Assembly: GCF_022695595.1 (NCBI RefSeq) | Contig: NZ_CP074380.1 | Coordinates: 4,562,501 to 4,626,500 of the forward strand | Direction of reading: 5' to 3' | DNA from: Streptomyces sp. MST-110588 | GTDB lineage: Bacteria > Actinomycetota > Actinomycetes > Streptomycetales > Streptomycetaceae | DNA length: 64,000 nucleotides | In this document: piece by piece, positions 44,496 to 53,235 of the stretch | Numbering within the stretch: position 1 is the stretch's first letter | Layout of the letters: the number at the start of each line of letters is the position of its first letter | Made by a program: the position numbers and the translations under genes | Notes under the pieces: generated by a model | Told to the model about the DNA's origin: nothing | What the model saw: the letters and a program-made list of their open reading frames with translations, nothing else | Databases searched by the model: none

Positions 44496-45362
44496 TCAAC
44501 GGGCGCTGTCGGCGTGCTTCTTGGCCGCCGCGTCGATGAACTCCCTGCTCTGGTCGGGATTCAGCGCCTGCGCCCGCAGATGCTCGTACATGATCGTGTA
44601 CTTGTGCACGTCGTTGGTCTTCTCCAGGTACAGATCGCTGGTGACGCCTTCGATGTAGACCACGCTGGAATCCGCCGCGTCGTCGAACTCCAGGATCGAG
44701 AACGTCCCCGACATGCCCGCGTGCGCCCCGGTGTCGTACGGCAGCACCTGCACCGTCACATGCGGCAGATTGCTCAGCTCGACGAGGTGGTCGAGCTGCT
44801 CGCGCATGATGAGGTGGTTGCCGACCACCCGGCGCAGCGCGCTCTCGTCCAGCACCACCCACAGCCGCAGCGGACTGTCGGGGTTCTGGACCCGGTCCTG
44901 GCGGCGCATCCGCACCTGGATACGTTTCTCCAGTTGCTCGGGGGTCAGTTCCGGCACCGTTCCGGGGATGACCGCCTCGGCGTAACGCGGGGTCTGGAGC
45001 AGGCCGGGCACCAGCAGGGACTCGTACACCCGCAAGGAGGCCGCCTCGGTCTCCAGGCCGATGTAGACGCTGTACGGGATGTCCCCGAAGGCGTGCCACC
45101 ACCCTTGCTGCCGCGAATCCTTGGCCATCTGCATGAGCGACTCGACGATGCGGCGGTCCTCGACCTCGTAGACCCCGCACAGGTCGCGGACATCGCGCTG
45201 GCTGATGCTGCGGCGGCCGTTCTCCAGGCGGCTGATCTTCGACTGCGAGACGAGCAGCCGCTCGGCCACCTCTTCCGCCGTCATGCCCTTGACCTCACGG
45301 AGCCTGCGCAGCTCCTGGCCCAGCCGGCGTCGCCTGACGGTGGGATTGACATTGGACGCCAC
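44496..45362 (-). CDS. XRE-family regulator with DUF5753 (WhiJ-like)
   Basis: 288 residues. An N-terminal Cro/C1-type helix-turn-helix (RRLGQELRRLREVKGMTAEEVAERLLVSQSKISRLENGRRSIS region, about residues 10-55) is followed by a DUF5753 domain (SLLVPGLLQTPRYAEAVI, RLWVVLDESALRR, HVTVQVLPYDTGAHAGM, YLEKTNDVHKYTIMYEHLRAQAL). In Streptomyces such proteins control development and secondary metabolism together with DUF397 partners. The GTG at 45362 has GGAGG 10 bases upstream. Confidence 0.92.
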   Translation of the reverse strand: MASNVNPTVRRRRLGQELRRLREVKGMTAEEVAERLLVSQSKISRLENGRRSISQRDVRDLCGVYEVEDRRIVESLMQMAKDSRQQGWWHAFGDIPYSVYIGLETEAASLRVYESLLVPGLLQTPRYAEAVIPGTVPELTPEQLEKRIQVRMRRQDRVQNPDSPLRLWVVLDESALRRVVGNHLIMREQLDHLVELSNLPHVTVQVLPYDTGAHAGMSGTFSILEFDDAADSSVVYIEGVTSDLYLEKTNDVHKYTIMYEHLRAQALNPDQSREFIDAAAKKHADSAR

Positions 45363-45942
45363 GGGATGTGCACCTCCGGCTCCGTACTGCTGTTTTCTTC
45401 TGCTCAGCAGACTGCCACCACTGGTTGCGGCGGCGCTGGCAAATGGACACACCAGGCGAGCAGACGTACGCGCGGGGTGGCGGACCGGCCGTCTTCCTCG
45501 ACGGGCCGGGGCGCCACCCCGCGCTTGCCGCGGCTCCCGAACGGGATGGTGGGGACTGTGTGCGGTGCGTGCTGTGGTGCGTGGTGGTGCTCGGCGACAC
45601 GTAGTGGTGCGTGGTGTGGCGCTCGGCGGTGCGTGGTGATGTGTGGTGGTGCGGAGTGTCTGTGTGGTGCGGGTGGTGCCGATGATGCGGGTACTGGTGT
45701 ATGTGCGGTGTGCTCGGTCCCCGTACGCGTGTGCGCGCCCTGTGCGCGGTGGTTGCGTCGTGTGCGGTGCGGTGTGTGCGGTGCGCCGAGGGCCGGCGCG
45801 TACGTGCGGTGGTGCGGTCGGTGCGGTCGCCGTCGGGGGTCAGTGCTGTGCTGCGGTTCGTCGGTGTCGTACTCGTCGGTGGTGCTCTCCTGCGTCCTGC
45901 CGGCGGACGCCCGTCATGGCCCGCCGACGCGCGGTGGCACCG
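45363..45942. other. Intergenic region with strongly G/T-biased strand
   Basis: 580 bases without a supported gene. From about 45550 to 45860 the plus strand is almost free of A and rich in GTGCGGTGG, GTGGTGCG and similar words, a marked purine/pyrimidine asymmetry. No reading frame resembles a protein. The left part carries the XRE promoter. Confidence 0.5.
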
Positions 45943-46707
45943 TCACCGGGCGCCGACGCGGGCCATCGTGCCGTGCCGCGACTGGGCCGGCACGCCCGGC
46001 TCCGCCGCGACCCGCGCCGCCGGCCGGCGGCCGGATCCGGGAAGCGGCCCGGGTGCCGTCGCCGGTGCGCGCCGCGGCTGGGCCGCGACGCCGTTCTGTA
46101 CGTCCATGACGGCATGGGCGACCAGTCCGCCCATGGGGTCGTGGCGGATCAGATCCCGGAGCCGGGAGCGCGAGGAGCGTCCCTCGTTGCCGGGATACAG
46201 ATGCTTGCCGAGCCCGACCGCGTGGGCCAGGGCGGCGAGCGCGGCGGTCCGCGGGTCCGGCGGTACGCCGGTACGGATCGCGCAGTCCAGCCGGGTCCTG
46301 ATCTCCCGGCTTATGGCCGTGTCCGTCGCTTGGTAGCGCGTTGTCGGCAGTACCCCGCACATCTGACCGGCCACGGCATGCACCATGCCGCACCGCTCCA
46401 GATGCGTGAGATACGTCTGGCGCAGCCCCAGACGGGGCCCGCCGATCCAGTGGACGGCGCGCACCGGGCTGCCGCGGCGTCGCAGCAGTTCGAGCGCGGA
46501 GTCCAGCGTCGGATCTCCGGTCGGCCGTGGCAGCACCACGGCGATACGATCCCCGTCAGGGGCTATCCGTCCCGCCAGAGCCAGCTCCACTAGCTGGGCC
46601 CCGGCAAGACCGAGGTCGAGCGACTGCGGCTGCGCTGTGGTTCCCGTTGCCGGGTCCAAAGCGAGCAGCAGAAGCTCCTCCGGAATTGTTCTGCGGCTCC
46701 TGCCCAT
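45943..46707 (-). CDS. GPP34 (GOLPH3/Vps74-like) family protein
   Basis: 254 residues. The start RRTIPEELLLLALDPATG followed by LDLGLAGAQLVELALAGRIAPDGDRIAVV is the GPP34 pattern, the phosphoinositide-binding fold of yeast Vps74, widespread in Streptomyces with unknown role. After about residue 200 the chain becomes a Pro/Ala/Arg-rich tail without conserved features. The ATG at 46707 has GGGGAGG 5 bases upstream. It is divergent from the carboxypeptidase gene. Confidence 0.85.
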   Translation of the reverse strand: MGRSRRTIPEELLLLALDPATGTTAQPQSLDLGLAGAQLVELALAGRIAPDGDRIAVVLPRPTGDPTLDSALELLRRRGSPVRAVHWIGGPRLGLRQTYLTHLERCGMVHAVAGQMCGVLPTTRYQATDTAISREIRTRLDCAIRTGVPPDPRTAALAALAHAVGLGKHLYPGNEGRSSRSRLRDLIRHDPMGGLVAHAVMDVQNGVAAQPRRAPATAPGPLPGSGRRPAARVAAEPGVPAQSRHGTMARVGAR

Positions 46708-46784
46708 CCATGCCTCCCCGCGTGGATGAATGACAGGGTGACCCCTCTCACATTCATCTGTCGAGAGTGCGTGGGGGGTTTCGT

Positions 46785-46934
46785 ATGGAACCGGTAGGTA
46801 TGTCGTTCTCGTACATCGCGGGGACGACGCCTTCCGCGGGGTGCGACGGGCCGTGGTTCGCGTGGCGGTGGGGCGGGGCTCCACGGACACAGGACACTTG
46901 GGAACACTGGGCAAGGCAGCAGCGCGACGTATGA
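46785..46934 (+). CDS. Possible 49-aa upstream open reading frame
   Basis: An ATG at 46785, seven bases after a GGGGGG run, opens a 49-residue frame (MEPVGMSFSYIAG to HWARQQRDV). Its TGA overlaps the ATG at 46931 (ATGA), one of two candidate starts of the carboxypeptidase gene. It may be a leader peptide coupling translation. Third-position GC is only moderately high and no homologue is known to me, so chance is possible. Confidence 0.3.
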   Translation: MEPVGMSFSYIAGTTPSAGCDGPWFAWRWGGAPRTQDTWEHWARQQRDV

Positions 46935-46957
46935 CGCGACGTACGAAGGAGACATCG

Positions 46958-49372
46958 GTGGCGGGCGAGTCCCCCGGCAAGCCGGAGCAGAAGAAGTCGT
47001 CGGGGGAGACGGCGGGGAGGGAACACGATCCGCGGCTCACGGTCTTCCGTGGCGCGCCGGAGAAGCCCACCGGACCGGCGAAGGCCGATGAGGCCGCCGA
47101 GGCCGTGAAGCCCGATAACTCCGAGAAGGCTGGGAGCTCCGAGAAGGCTGGGAGCTCCGAGAAGTCCGGCAGCGTCAAGGAGGCCGAGGAGGCCGAGGAG
47201 GCCGGTAAGGCGAAGCGGAACGATACGGCGCCGAAGGCGTCGGGGGATGCCGCGGCGGACGGATCGGCCGAACCGGTGAAAAAGCCGGAGCTTCCGAAGG
47301 AGCCGGAGAACCCGGAGAAGCCGAAGAAGCCGGAGAGCACCGAGCGGAAGACGGCCGGGGCGTCCGGGAAGGCTGGGGCTTCCGGGAAGACTGTTGCCAA
47401 CGATGCCGGTGCAAAGGATGCGCCGGAGGAGAAGGCCGCTTCCGAGCCGGTTTCCCAGGCCGCGTCCAAGGAGTCGGGTGACGCGCCCCAGGCCGTGGCC
47501 GTGGACCAGGCGACCGCGGTGTTCAAGGTGCCCGCCGCGGAGAAGGACGGTCAGGCGCCGGTCGACAACGCGACCAGGTCGTTCGCCATCGCGAAGCAGC
47601 GGCCGACGCCCGAGCCCGCTCCCGGGCCGGAGACGGCTTCCGGGGACGGAGCCGGGAAGCCGGTCGATCAGCCCACGACGGCGATCAAGGCCGTACGGCC
47701 TTCGGGTGCAGGCGTACCGGAAAAGGCACCGGAGAAGCCGGAGAAGCTGCAGAAGCCGGAGAAGAGCGCCGAGGACCGTACTCCCGGTGTGGAGTCGGAT
47801 TCCGAGCGGACCAGCCAGTTCGTGGCCCTGAAGTCCACCGACGCGCCCCGGCTCAAGCCCCCGAAGCCCGTGGTGACCGACAAGCCGGGCCAGAAGCCGG
47901 GCCACAAGCCGGGTCAGAAGCCGGTCGGCGGAAAGGGTGACGGGGCTGCCAAGAAGTCACCCGAGGCAGCGGCCGGGGAAGCACCCAAGGGAACGGCCGA
48001 GGAGACGGGCGGGCAGACCGGGGCCCAGCGGCCGGCGGACCTGCCCGGGGCCGGGCGGACGTCGCAGCAGCCGCTGCCGCCGCTGGACCTCCTCGCCCAG
48101 CTCACCAACACCCCGCCGCCGCCCCCGACCCCGATCCGCACGATCGCGCGCCGGCTGAAGATCTGGACCCCGCTGGTCGCGCTGCTCGTGCTGGTCTTCG
48201 TGATCGTCCAGGCGGTACGCCCGTTGCCGGCCCCGGCGCTCGGCCTGGGCAGCTCCGTCTCGTACACCTACCAGGGCGGCGACTCCGCCCTGCCGTGGCC
48301 CGAGCAGGGACAGTCCGCCGCGAAGGTCGTGGGGGCGGGCAGCCTGGGTACGTACGGAGACCAGAAGCCGCTGCCGACCGCGAGTGTCGCCAAGGTGATG
48401 ACGGCCTACGTCATCCTCAAGGAACACCCTCTGAAGAAGAAGGAGGAGGGCCCGAAGATCCGGATCGACGCCGCGGCGGTGAAGGACCAGGACGCCGAGG
48501 ACGAGTCGAAGGTCCAGGGTCTCCAGGAGGGTCAGCAGTACAGCGAGCTGAAGATGCTCCAGATGCTGATGATCCCCTCGGGCAACAACATCGCCCGGCA
48601 GCTCGCCCGCTGGGGCGCGCCGTCCGAGAAGGCGTTCGTGAAGAAGATGAACGACGCCGCCAAGGACCTGGGCATGAAGAACACGACCTACACCGACCCC
48701 AGCGGCCTGGACAAGTCGACCGTCAGCACCGCCGTCGACCAGCTCAAGCTGGCCGAGGAGGTCATGAAGATGGACGCCTTCCGGCAGGTCGTCGCCCTGC
48801 CGGACGCCCAGGACGGCCTCCCGGAGCGGATCTACAACAACAACAAGCTGGTCGCGGAGCGCGGGCTGAGCGTCGCGGGCATCAAGACCGGTTCCAGCTC
48901 GGCGGCCGGCGGTGCGCTGATGTGGGCGTCCTACAAGACGGTGGGCGAAAGGACCGTACTGGTCCTCGGTGTCACGATGGGCCAGCACGTCAAGGGCCCG
49001 GACCCCAACGGCAGCAGCAGCCTGGAACTGGTCCTGAACCGCAGCAGGAAGCTGATCGAGGCCGTCCGGGGCACTCTGGTCTCCGCCACGGTGGTCAAGA
49101 AGGGACAGGTTGTCGGCCATGTCGACGACGGGCTGGGAGGACGTACGCCGGTGGTCGCCACCAAGGACGTCAGGGCGGTCGGCTGGCCCGGCAAGAAGGC
49201 ACAGATGAAGCTGGCCGCCGGCGGCAAGGGCCTCCCGCACACCGCGAAGGCGGGCACCGAGGTCGGCGTGCTGACGGTGGGCGACGGCCCGGCCGCGCTG
49301 AAGGTGCCGGTGGCGCTCCAGAAGAATCTCGACGAGCCGTCGTTCGGGGCGAAGCTGACGCGGATCGGCTGA
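46958..49372 (+). CDS. D-alanyl-D-alanine carboxypeptidase with long cytoplasmic tail
   Basis: 804 residues. The C-terminal domain is a penicillin-binding serine peptidase: SxxK in TASVAKVMTAY (near residue 475), SGN in IPSGNNIARQL (near 540) and KTG in GIKTGSSS (near 643). It trims the pentapeptide of peptidoglycan outside the cell. It is preceded by one membrane helix (WTPLVALLVLVFVIVQAV, near residue 400) and about 390 disordered residues rich in Glu, Lys, Pro and Ala with SEKAGS and EKPEK repeats, which should lie in the cytoplasm. The GTG at 46958 has AAGGAG 8 bases upstream; the ATG at 46931 is the alternative. Confidence 0.9.
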   Translation: MAGESPGKPEQKKSSGETAGREHDPRLTVFRGAPEKPTGPAKADEAAEAVKPDNSEKAGSSEKAGSSEKSGSVKEAEEAEEAGKAKRNDTAPKASGDAAADGSAEPVKKPELPKEPENPEKPKKPESTERKTAGASGKAGASGKTVANDAGAKDAPEEKAASEPVSQAASKESGDAPQAVAVDQATAVFKVPAAEKDGQAPVDNATRSFAIAKQRPTPEPAPGPETASGDGAGKPVDQPTTAIKAVRPSGAGVPEKAPEKPEKLQKPEKSAEDRTPGVESDSERTSQFVALKSTDAPRLKPPKPVVTDKPGQKPGHKPGQKPVGGKGDGAAKKSPEAAAGEAPKGTAEETGGQTGAQRPADLPGAGRTSQQPLPPLDLLAQLTNTPPPPPTPIRTIARRLKIWTPLVALLVLVFVIVQAVRPLPAPALGLGSSVSYTYQGGDSALPWPEQGQSAAKVVGAGSLGTYGDQKPLPTASVAKVMTAYVILKEHPLKKKEEGPKIRIDAAAVKDQDAEDESKVQGLQEGQQYSELKMLQMLMIPSGNNIARQLARWGAPSEKAFVKKMNDAAKDLGMKNTTYTDPSGLDKSTVSTAVDQLKLAEEVMKMDAFRQVVALPDAQDGLPERIYNNNKLVAERGLSVAGIKTGSSSAAGGALMWASYKTVGERTVLVLGVTMGQHVKGPDPNGSSSLELVLNRSRKLIEAVRGTLVSATVVKKGQVVGHVDDGLGGRTPVVATKDVRAVGWPGKKAQMKLAAGGKGLPHTAKAGTEVGVLTVGDGPAALKVPVALQKNLDEPSFGAKLTRIG

Positions 49373-49496
49373 CCCGGCGGGCGCGGCGGGTCCGGGCCGG
49401 ACGGTGGTGTCCGGACCGGGTCGTCCGCCCGCTGCGCACGGCGGGCCGACCGGAGACCCGCGTGCCAGGCCACCGCCGCAGACGGAAAGAGGCACC

Positions 49497-51443
49497 GTGA
49501 CCACCGTGGAGCCGTCCCGCTCCGAGAAGTCCGCCGGGCGAATACCCAAGAAAGTCGAGGCATCCGGGATGCCTGAGGCATTCGACGCGTCCCCTGCGTC
49601 CAAGGAATCCGGAGCGTCCGACGCATTCAACGCGTCAGGCGCCTCCGATGCGTCCGATGCGTCCGAGGGGCCCCAGATGGCGGCCCCCGGCCCCGCGCAC
49701 CCGCCAGGAGGGCCGCGCCGCCCCGGGCGCCTGCGCCGCATCGCGCGGACGCTCGCGCGGCCGGTCCCCGCCGCGCTGCTGACGGCGGCGGTACTGCACG
49801 TCCTGTGGGTCTTCACCCTCGCCCACAGCGGCGGCGACCTGGCCGCGCAGGACGCCTGGGCCGAGTTCGCCGCCCGGCACCCCGGCTTGGCGTACAACCT
49901 CTCCTGGTTCGGCGGTATGCACCCCGTCTCGTACAGCGTCTTCACGCCGTACCTGATGGCGCTGCTCGGTGTGCGGACGACGATGGTGGTCGCCGGCACG
50001 GTCTCGGCGGGGCTGCTGGCGCTGATCCTCGTACGCAGCCGCGCGGTGCGCCGCCCACTGGCGCCCGCGCTGTACGGGGTGGCGGCGCTGACCTGCAACG
50101 CGATCTCGGGCCGGGTGACGTACGGGCTGGGTCAGATGTTCGCGCTGGGCGCGGTGGCGGTGGTCTTCGCCTGGCCCCGGCGGTGGCGTACGGGCCGCCG
50201 TGCGCACCGGCTCGCGCGCGGCGCCGCGGCGGCGCTGCTCGCCGCCCTGGCGACCGCGGCGAGCCCGGTGGCGGGCCTGTTCCTGTGGGTGGTGGCCGGT
50301 GCGCTGCTCCTGACGAAGCGGTGGACGGCCGCGTTCGCGCTGGCGCTGCCGCCCGCCGTGGTGGTCGGGCCGGCGGCCTGGCTGTTCCCCTTCTCCGGCA
50401 CGCAGCCGATGGGGTTCATATCGGCGGTACAGCCGGTGATCGTCAGCGTGGCGGTGTATCTGCTGGTGCCCGTGCAGTGGCGTACGGTCCGCGTCGGCGC
50501 CCTGGTGTACGCCGCCGGGGTGCTGGCGACCTGGGCGATCCCCTCGCAGGTCGGCACCAACGTCACCCGGCTCGGGCTGTTCTTCGGCGGCATCGCGCTG
50601 ATCGCCGCCCTGCCGGACGCCCGGCGCGGGGCCCGGCGGTGGGTCGCGCTGGTTCTCGCCCTGGTGACGGCGACCGTGTGGCAGGGCTACAAGGTCGGCG
50701 AGGACATCGTCTACATGCGGCCCGCAGCGATCTGGACCCACGAACTGACGCCGCTGACGGACCGCTTGCGCGCCCTGCCGGACGCCCGGCAGGGCCGGGT
50801 CGAGGTGGTCCCCGTACGCAGCCACCGCGAGGCGTCCGCGCTGGCGCCGTACGTCAATCTGGCGCGCGGCTGGAACCGGCAGGCAGACGTGGACCGCAAC
50901 CCTGTCTTCTACGACAAGTCACTGTCCCCCGCGACCTACCACGCGTGGCTGAAGCGGTGGTCGGTGCGCTATGTGGTGCTGGCGTCGGAGGCGCCGGACA
51001 TGGCGGCGGTGCAGGAAGCCGAGTTGGTCGCCGGCGGACAGCCGTACCTCTCCGAGGTGTGGTCGGACCGGCACTGGAAGATCTTCCGGGTCAAGGACCC
51101 GGTGCCGCTGGCGGAGCCGCCCGCAATGGTGGCCCGTACGGACGCGGGCGGGCTGACGGTCACCGTCGGCAAGCCCGGCGAGGTGCTGATCCGGGTCCCG
51201 TACTCGCCGTGGCTGGGCCTGGTCGACGCGCACGGCCGGGCTGTGGAACCGCCGCGGCCGGGCCCGGACGGCGCGCCGGCGGTCAACCGCGACGGCTGCC
51301 TGACGAAGGCCGGACCCGTGCCGGCCGGGGACGGGCCGGGCGACCGGCCAGCCGACGAGTGGACGTTCCTGCGCGCCCCGCACGCGGGCACGTACCGGCT
51401 GGCGGCGCCGTACCGGCTGCCGCGCGGGACGGCCTGCCCGTAG
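49497..51443 (+). CDS. Polytopic membrane protein, GT-C-like
   Basis: 648 residues. An acidic N-terminal tail with Asp-Ala-Ser repeats (GASDASDASEG) is followed by about ten to eleven membrane helices between residues 95 and 400 and an extracytoplasmic C-terminal domain. The first loop has GGDLAAQDAWAEF and NLSWFGGMHPVSYSVFTPYL, an arrangement resembling GT-C glycosyltransferases that use lipid-linked sugars; this is inference only. It lies 124 bases downstream of the carboxypeptidase gene on the same strand, supporting an envelope role. The GTG at 49497 has AAAGAGG upstream. Confidence 0.7.
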   Translation: MTTVEPSRSEKSAGRIPKKVEASGMPEAFDASPASKESGASDAFNASGASDASDASEGPQMAAPGPAHPPGGPRRPGRLRRIARTLARPVPAALLTAAVLHVLWVFTLAHSGGDLAAQDAWAEFAARHPGLAYNLSWFGGMHPVSYSVFTPYLMALLGVRTTMVVAGTVSAGLLALILVRSRAVRRPLAPALYGVAALTCNAISGRVTYGLGQMFALGAVAVVFAWPRRWRTGRRAHRLARGAAAALLAALATAASPVAGLFLWVVAGALLLTKRWTAAFALALPPAVVVGPAAWLFPFSGTQPMGFISAVQPVIVSVAVYLLVPVQWRTVRVGALVYAAGVLATWAIPSQVGTNVTRLGLFFGGIALIAALPDARRGARRWVALVLALVTATVWQGYKVGEDIVYMRPAAIWTHELTPLTDRLRALPDARQGRVEVVPVRSHREASALAPYVNLARGWNRQADVDRNPVFYDKSLSPATYHAWLKRWSVRYVVLASEAPDMAAVQEAELVAGGQPYLSEVWSDRHWKIFRVKDPVPLAEPPAMVARTDAGGLTVTVGKPGEVLIRVPYSPWLGLVDAHGRAVEPPRPGPDGAPAVNRDGCLTKAGPVPAGDGPGDRPADEWTFLRAPHAGTYRLAAPYRLPRGTACP

Positions 51444-51548
51444 CGGGCCTGATGGCGGGCCTGGTGGCGGGCCTGTGGTGGCTGTTGTGGCCCGTGGTGG
51501 GCTCGGGTCCTGTGGCGGGCCGGCGCGGTCGCGGTCAACCGCCGGTCG

Positions 51549-52457
51549 TCAGTTGCCCAAAGGCGCGTCCTTTACGGTGATATGTCCTGCGTGAGGGGTA
51601 CGTCCTGCACGGAGGTACGGACGGTCGGCGGGCCGTACACGCTCGTACGGACCCGCCGCGCGCAGCACGACCTCCAGCACGGCGTCCGGGTCGGCGGCGT
51701 AACTGTGCGCGAACCACGGCATGTTGGCCTCCACCACGGCCCACCGGCCGTCCGCCGGCCGCCCGATATCGACCGCCGCCGCGCTGGGCAGCCCGGCCGA
51801 CGCGAGAAGACGGTCGGCGAAGTCCCGTACGGCTCCGGTGTGCGGGTCCTCACCGGGTCGGAGAGGGGCCACGTCGAGGGCGCCGTGGACGGCGTACCGG
51901 CTGCCGGTCACGAGCGCGCCGTCCAGGAGGTACAGCCGGTACTCGGCGGTGAAGGTGACGACCTCGGACAGCAGGACGGGGGTGCCGGGCGGGGCGGGCG
52001 GCAGCTCCGCGCCCCGCGCGCGTACGCCCGGCGGGAAAGACTTGTCGCTCGGCGGCTTGGCGAAGAACGGTCCGGGCCGCCGGGCCGCCTCGGCGTGAGT
52101 GGTCAGTTCGATCCGGCGGCCGGTCAGTTCGGCGGGCAGCCCGGCCAGCCAGTCGTCCGGCGGCTCCAGCAGGCCCAGGGAGAGCGGCCCGGCGACCCGG
52201 TCGGCCACGCGCGGCCCGCCGTACCAGTGGACCGGCCGCCCGGCGAGCGCGGCCACCGTGTCCGGGCCGGTCAGTACGGCCGTCTCCAGGCCGCGCCGGG
52301 CGGCTGCCTCGGCCAGCAGGACGCCGGTGCTGGTGCCCTGTGCGGAGGTCAGCAGAACGGGGAGCGGTGCCGGAACGGGAGTTGGGGCCGGGACCGGAGT
52401 TGGGGCCGGAGTGGGTGCCGGGACCGGAGTGGGTGCCGGGACCGGGGCCGACGTCAT
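51549..52457 (-). CDS. ATP-grasp domain protein (DUF4343-like)
   Basis: 302 residues. A Pro/Ala/Val/Thr repeat at the N-terminus (PAPTPVPAPTPAPTP) precedes an ATP-grasp-type domain: FFAKPPSDKSFPPGV, PVLLSEVVTFTAEYRLYLLDG, AAAVDIGRPADGRWAVVEANMPWFAHSYA (the Glu-x-Asn metal motif) and a short basic end. ATP-grasp enzymes join an acid and an amine. The start overlaps the stop of the upstream gene (ATGA), so the pair acts as a unit. Substrate unknown. Confidence 0.82.
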   Translation of the reverse strand: MTSAPVPAPTPVPAPTPAPTPVPAPTPVPAPLPVLLTSAQGTSTGVLLAEAAARRGLETAVLTGPDTVAALAGRPVHWYGGPRVADRVAGPLSLGLLEPPDDWLAGLPAELTGRRIELTTHAEAARRPGPFFAKPPSDKSFPPGVRARGAELPPAPPGTPVLLSEVVTFTAEYRLYLLDGALVTGSRYAVHGALDVAPLRPGEDPHTGAVRDFADRLLASAGLPSAAAVDIGRPADGRWAVVEANMPWFAHSYAADPDAVLEVVLRAAGPYERVRPADRPYLRAGRTPHAGHITVKDAPLGN

Positions 52458-52912
52458 GACTGCTGGGGGCGGAAGGTGTGTACGACCTCGATGCGGCCGA
52501 CGATATGCCGGTTGAACTCCTCCAGTTCCTCGGCCGGCACCCAGAGTTCGAGGATGGTCTCGCCGCCCGCCTGCCGCACCGGGTAGCGCTCCAGGAAGTC
52601 CGCCTCGACCTCGAAGCGGGTGACATGACCGATGCCGGAGGCTGGGACGTTCCAGTCGCGGGCGATGCGTATCGCGTAGTCCTCGTTGAGTACGGGGTAG
52701 AAGATCGGCTGGTCGGGCAGGCGCGGCGGCCAGGCACGCCAGTCGGAGGCGGCGACCAGGGCGAGTTCCTCGGGACCGGTGGGACGCCACAGCGTACGGG
52801 TGCGGGGATGGGTATGCGTCTGGGGGTGGGGGTGCGTCTGGGAACGGGTGTGGGTGTGGGTGTGGGTGTCGGTACGGGGCCTGTTCCCGGCCGTGTCCGT
52901 CGAGTCGCTCAT
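52454..52912 (-). CDS. Conserved hypothetical partner of the ATP-grasp protein
   Basis: 152 residues. The core (LWRPTGPEELALVAASDWRA, NEDYAIRIARDWN, TRFEVEADFLERYPVRQAG, ELWVPAEELEEFNRHIVGRIEVVHTF) belongs to a Streptomyces family often labelled 'ADP-ribosylation/crystallin J1', a name not supported by any visible catalytic motif. The N-terminal 40 residues are a His/Thr repeat (THTHTHTRSQTHPHPQ) coded by GGTGTGGGTGTG-type repeats. The start at 52912 lacks a good ribosome binding site. Translationally coupled to the ATP-grasp gene. Confidence 0.75.
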   Translation of the reverse strand: MSDSTDTAGNRPRTDTHTHTHTRSQTHPHPQTHTHPRTRTLWRPTGPEELALVAASDWRAWPPRLPDQPIFYPVLNEDYAIRIARDWNVPASGIGHVTRFEVEADFLERYPVRQAGGETILELWVPAEELEEFNRHIVGRIEVVHTFRPQQS

Positions 52913-52996
52913 GACCGCAGGCTATGCGTACGCGACGATCCGCCTCATACGAGGGCGTCGGCCGAGTCCCTGATCAACTACCGCGCGGGCCGGCAT

Positions 52997-53195
52997 CTCG
53001 CCGCCCGGGCTGGTGACCACGTCCGTCGTCGGCGGGTCGAGCCCGCCCCACCAGTCGGTGTCGGCCCGGGAGCGGCCGGCGAGAGCCTCGGCGAGCATGG
53101 CGGCGGTCGCTCGGGGTTGTCCCGGCAGCCGGTCGGCGTTGATCAGGTCCCGTGCCGCGGACTCGTCCGCGGCACGGACGGCAGGGCCGTAAGGC
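52997..53195 (-). pseudogene. N-terminal remnant of a GNAT acetyltransferase
   Basis: One minus frame reads RDLINADRLPGQPRATAAM, then LAEALAGRSRADTDWWGGLDPPTTDVVTSPGGE. This resembles the first 55 residues of a Streptomyces N-acetyltransferase family. The frame has no good start upstream (a shift near 53190 leads to a GTG start) and turns to unrelated residues after 52997, stopping at 52922. The acetyl-CoA-binding part is gone. It fills most of the gap between the VOC and ATP-grasp cassettes. Confidence 0.5.
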
Positions 53196-53235
53196 GACCT
53201 CTGCCTGCGGCGGCACGGCCAGGAGGCCCGAGAGG

